Origin: Flavobacterium panacis
GTDB taxonomy: Bacteria; Bacteroidota; Bacteroidia; Flavobacteriales; Flavobacteriaceae
DNA length: 64,000 nucleotides
Direction of reading: 5' to 3'
Assembly (NCBI RefSeq): GCF_024649945.1
Contig: NZ_JANKMS010000001.1
Span: forward strand, 496,001 to 560,000
Shown in pieces: positions 62,863 to 64,000 of this stretch. Both the position numbers and the translations under genes were made by a program. The notes beneath the pieces were generated by a model that was not told the DNA's origin, made no database searches, and worked only from the letters and a program-made list of their open reading frames with translations. How positions within the stretch are numbered: the stretch's first letter is position 1; each line of letters starts with the position of its first letter.

Positions 62863-64000
62863 TTATTTTTTAATGATTCGAAGTGTTGCATCGGGATGTG
62901 ATTGAATTTTTATCAAATACATTCCCGAAGGCTGATTTTCGATATTCAAATGAATTTTACCATCAACATTTCCGTAATCACCATTTGAAATTACTTTACC
63001 ATCTAAGGTGTAAATTCCGATTCTAGCACTATTTTCATTCGGAGGCAAAACAATATCAAACTGACCATTTGTTGGATTTGGAAATGCACTGATTGTATAA
63101 ACACTTCCATCCCTATTTAAATCTGTTATATTTGCATTTTTTGTTGATAAATTACCAGATGACAACGTTTTAACTTGTAAAGCAGTAGAATAATCGCTTT
63201 CTCCTCCTGCGTTTTCTGATGCTACTTTATAGAAATAATCTTTATTTGCTTCTAAATTAGTATCGGCGAAAATGGTGTCTTTTACATAAGCATTTATGAT
63301 TTCGTAAGTACCATTAATTGTTGTCGATCTTTTTATTTTATAAGATTCAGCACCTGTTACGGACAACCATTTTAAATTGATTGCTGATGATGAAACAGCT
63401 TCTCCAGTCAAATTTGTTGGAATGGAAGGAATAACTGGCTGATCGTAAACCAATATCGCCGAATATGCCGACTCTACATTGTCTTTACCGATAACTTTAA
63501 TTCTATATTCGGCATGTGAATGAACCAAATCAATTTTCTCTATAACATTGTAATTGGTTGATTCATAAAAAACTGAAAATGCGCTCTCACCAGCTAACTT
63601 TCTTTCCAAAACATATTTATTTACTAACTCCTGATTGGTTCCTGTCCATTTAAGAGTAATATTTTTGTAATCTGAAGAAAGCGTATAACTCAAGGTTTCT
63701 ACTTTTGTTTTCCATAACGGAATATATTCTCTGCTTGAACTATAAGCTTTTGCCGATGCATTATTGGCATAATATTGTCCAGCAGGAGTTAAAACCGTAT
63801 AATCTGTTGCTGTTGTTGAAATTACTGGAGCGGTTTGCAGCCAAACATAATTTTGCCAGTTTGGATTTCTTGTTTTAAAAGCATCATTAATGGTAACATA
63901 CATTGCTCTGGCATCTTGTACCCAATTGTATATCGAATAGCGTTCTACATAATCGGCACCTTCTAAAACGGCTAAAATAGCGGCCAAATCATTCTTGTGT
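62863..64000 (-). CDS. Secreted glycosidase with fibronectin-like and T9SS domains, partial, 5' end beyond right edge
   Basis: About 378 C-terminal residues are visible; the frame is open to the right edge. The first part (VERYSIYNWVQDARAMYVTI and VLTPAGQYYANNASAKAYSS) looks like the end of an (alpha/beta)8 barrel glycosidase, resembling asl1/GH128 or related clans, but the catalytic residues lie outside. Fibronectin-III-like domains follow (PSIPTNLTGEAVSSSAINLK to AGGESDYSTALQVKTL), then a T9SS type A sorting domain (AFPNPTNGQFDIVLPPNENS, ending TLRIIKK). The protein is thus secreted or surface-bound through T9SS. It precedes GH16 in the same direction. Confidence 0.75.
   Translation of the reverse strand, partial: HKNDLAAILAVLEGADYVERYSIYNWVQDARAMYVTINDAFKTRNPNWQNYVWLQTAPVISTTATDYTVLTPAGQYYANNASAKAYSSSREYIPLWKTKVETLSYTLSSDYKNITLKWTGTNQELVNKYVLERKLAGESAFSVFYESTNYNVIEKIDLVHSHAEYRIKVIGKDNVESAYSAILVYDQPVIPSIPTNLTGEAVSSSAINLKWLSVTGAESYKIKRSTTINGTYEIINAYVKDTIFADTNLEANKDYFYKVASENAGGESDYSTALQVKTLSSGNLSTKNANITDLNRDGSVYTISAFPNPTNGQFDIVLPPNENSARIGIYTLDGKVISNGDYGNVDGKIHLNIENQPSGMYLIKIQSHPDATLRIIKK

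Overview
The window comes from a low-GC Bacteroidota chromosome, most likely Flavobacterium or a close relative. The evidence is a SusC/SusD pair, a hybrid two-component system (HTCS), type IX secretion (T9SS) C-terminal sorting domains, lipoproteins with acidic residues just after the lipid-anchored Cys, AT-rich intergenic DNA, and weak matches to the Bacteroidota promoter (TTTG ... TAnnTTTG) instead of sigma70 boxes. I saw no rRNA, tRNA, CRISPR array, insertion sequence or phage gene. All family calls come from reading motifs by eye; no database search was run.

Region 1 (1-13.1 kb) is a surface-polysaccharide locus, read leftward from about 11.2 kb. It holds a TagD-like nucleotidyltransferase, mannose-1-phosphate guanylyltransferase, GDP-mannose dehydratase and GDP-fucose synthase (making GDP-L-fucose). 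After a two-gene signalling insert (an apparently degenerate receiver-like protein plus a sensorless histidine kinase) come three GT4-type glycosyltransferases, a Wzy-like polymerase, a hexapeptide acyltransferase and a Wzx flippase cut by the left edge. UDP-glucose dehydrogenase is transcribed the other way and ends at a strong terminator.

Region 2 (13.1-20.6 kb) is rich in signalling genes: an XRE regulator, a GAF-PAS-PAS histidine kinase overlapping a receiver-only protein, a divergent receiver-AraC regulator, another lone receiver, a small two-helix membrane protein and a MEDS-domain sensor. Long non-coding gaps here carry inverted repeats.

Region 3 (20.5-25.3 kb) is a stress or redox-like group: an old-yellow-enzyme reductase, a DsrE-like protein lacking any ordinary start codon, a nucleoside deaminase, an AraC regulator and an aldehyde dehydrogenase. 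Between the reductase and the DsrE-like gene lies a mirrored pair of AraC-type operators, each 25 bp from a -7-like TTTG. This is the most interesting regulatory structure I found.

Region 4 (25.4-53.7 kb) is a pectin polysaccharide utilization locus (PUL). An HTCS regulator converges on a long leftward gene string: GH95, SusC, SusD, a beta-helix surface lipoprotein, PL1 pectate lyase, CE8 pectin methylesterase, PL11 rhamnogalacturonan lyase, GH43, GH95, CE12 acetylesterase and GH28. The expected targets are homogalacturonan and rhamnogalacturonan I with arabinose and fucose/galactose decorations. A GH97 gene reads away on the other side. A frameshifted remnant of a secreted DUF1593-like gene sits just before the HTCS.

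Region 5 (53.8-64 kb) begins with an aldo/keto reductase and its AraC regulator, then a second leftward glycan block: a T9SS-secreted glycosidase (5' end beyond the right edge), GH16, two GH43 enzymes, a DUF2264 protein and a serine hydrolase. The GH16, GH43 and DUF2264 set suggests beta-1,3-galactan or type II arabinogalactan as substrate. Its SusC/SusD pair, if present, lies outside the window.
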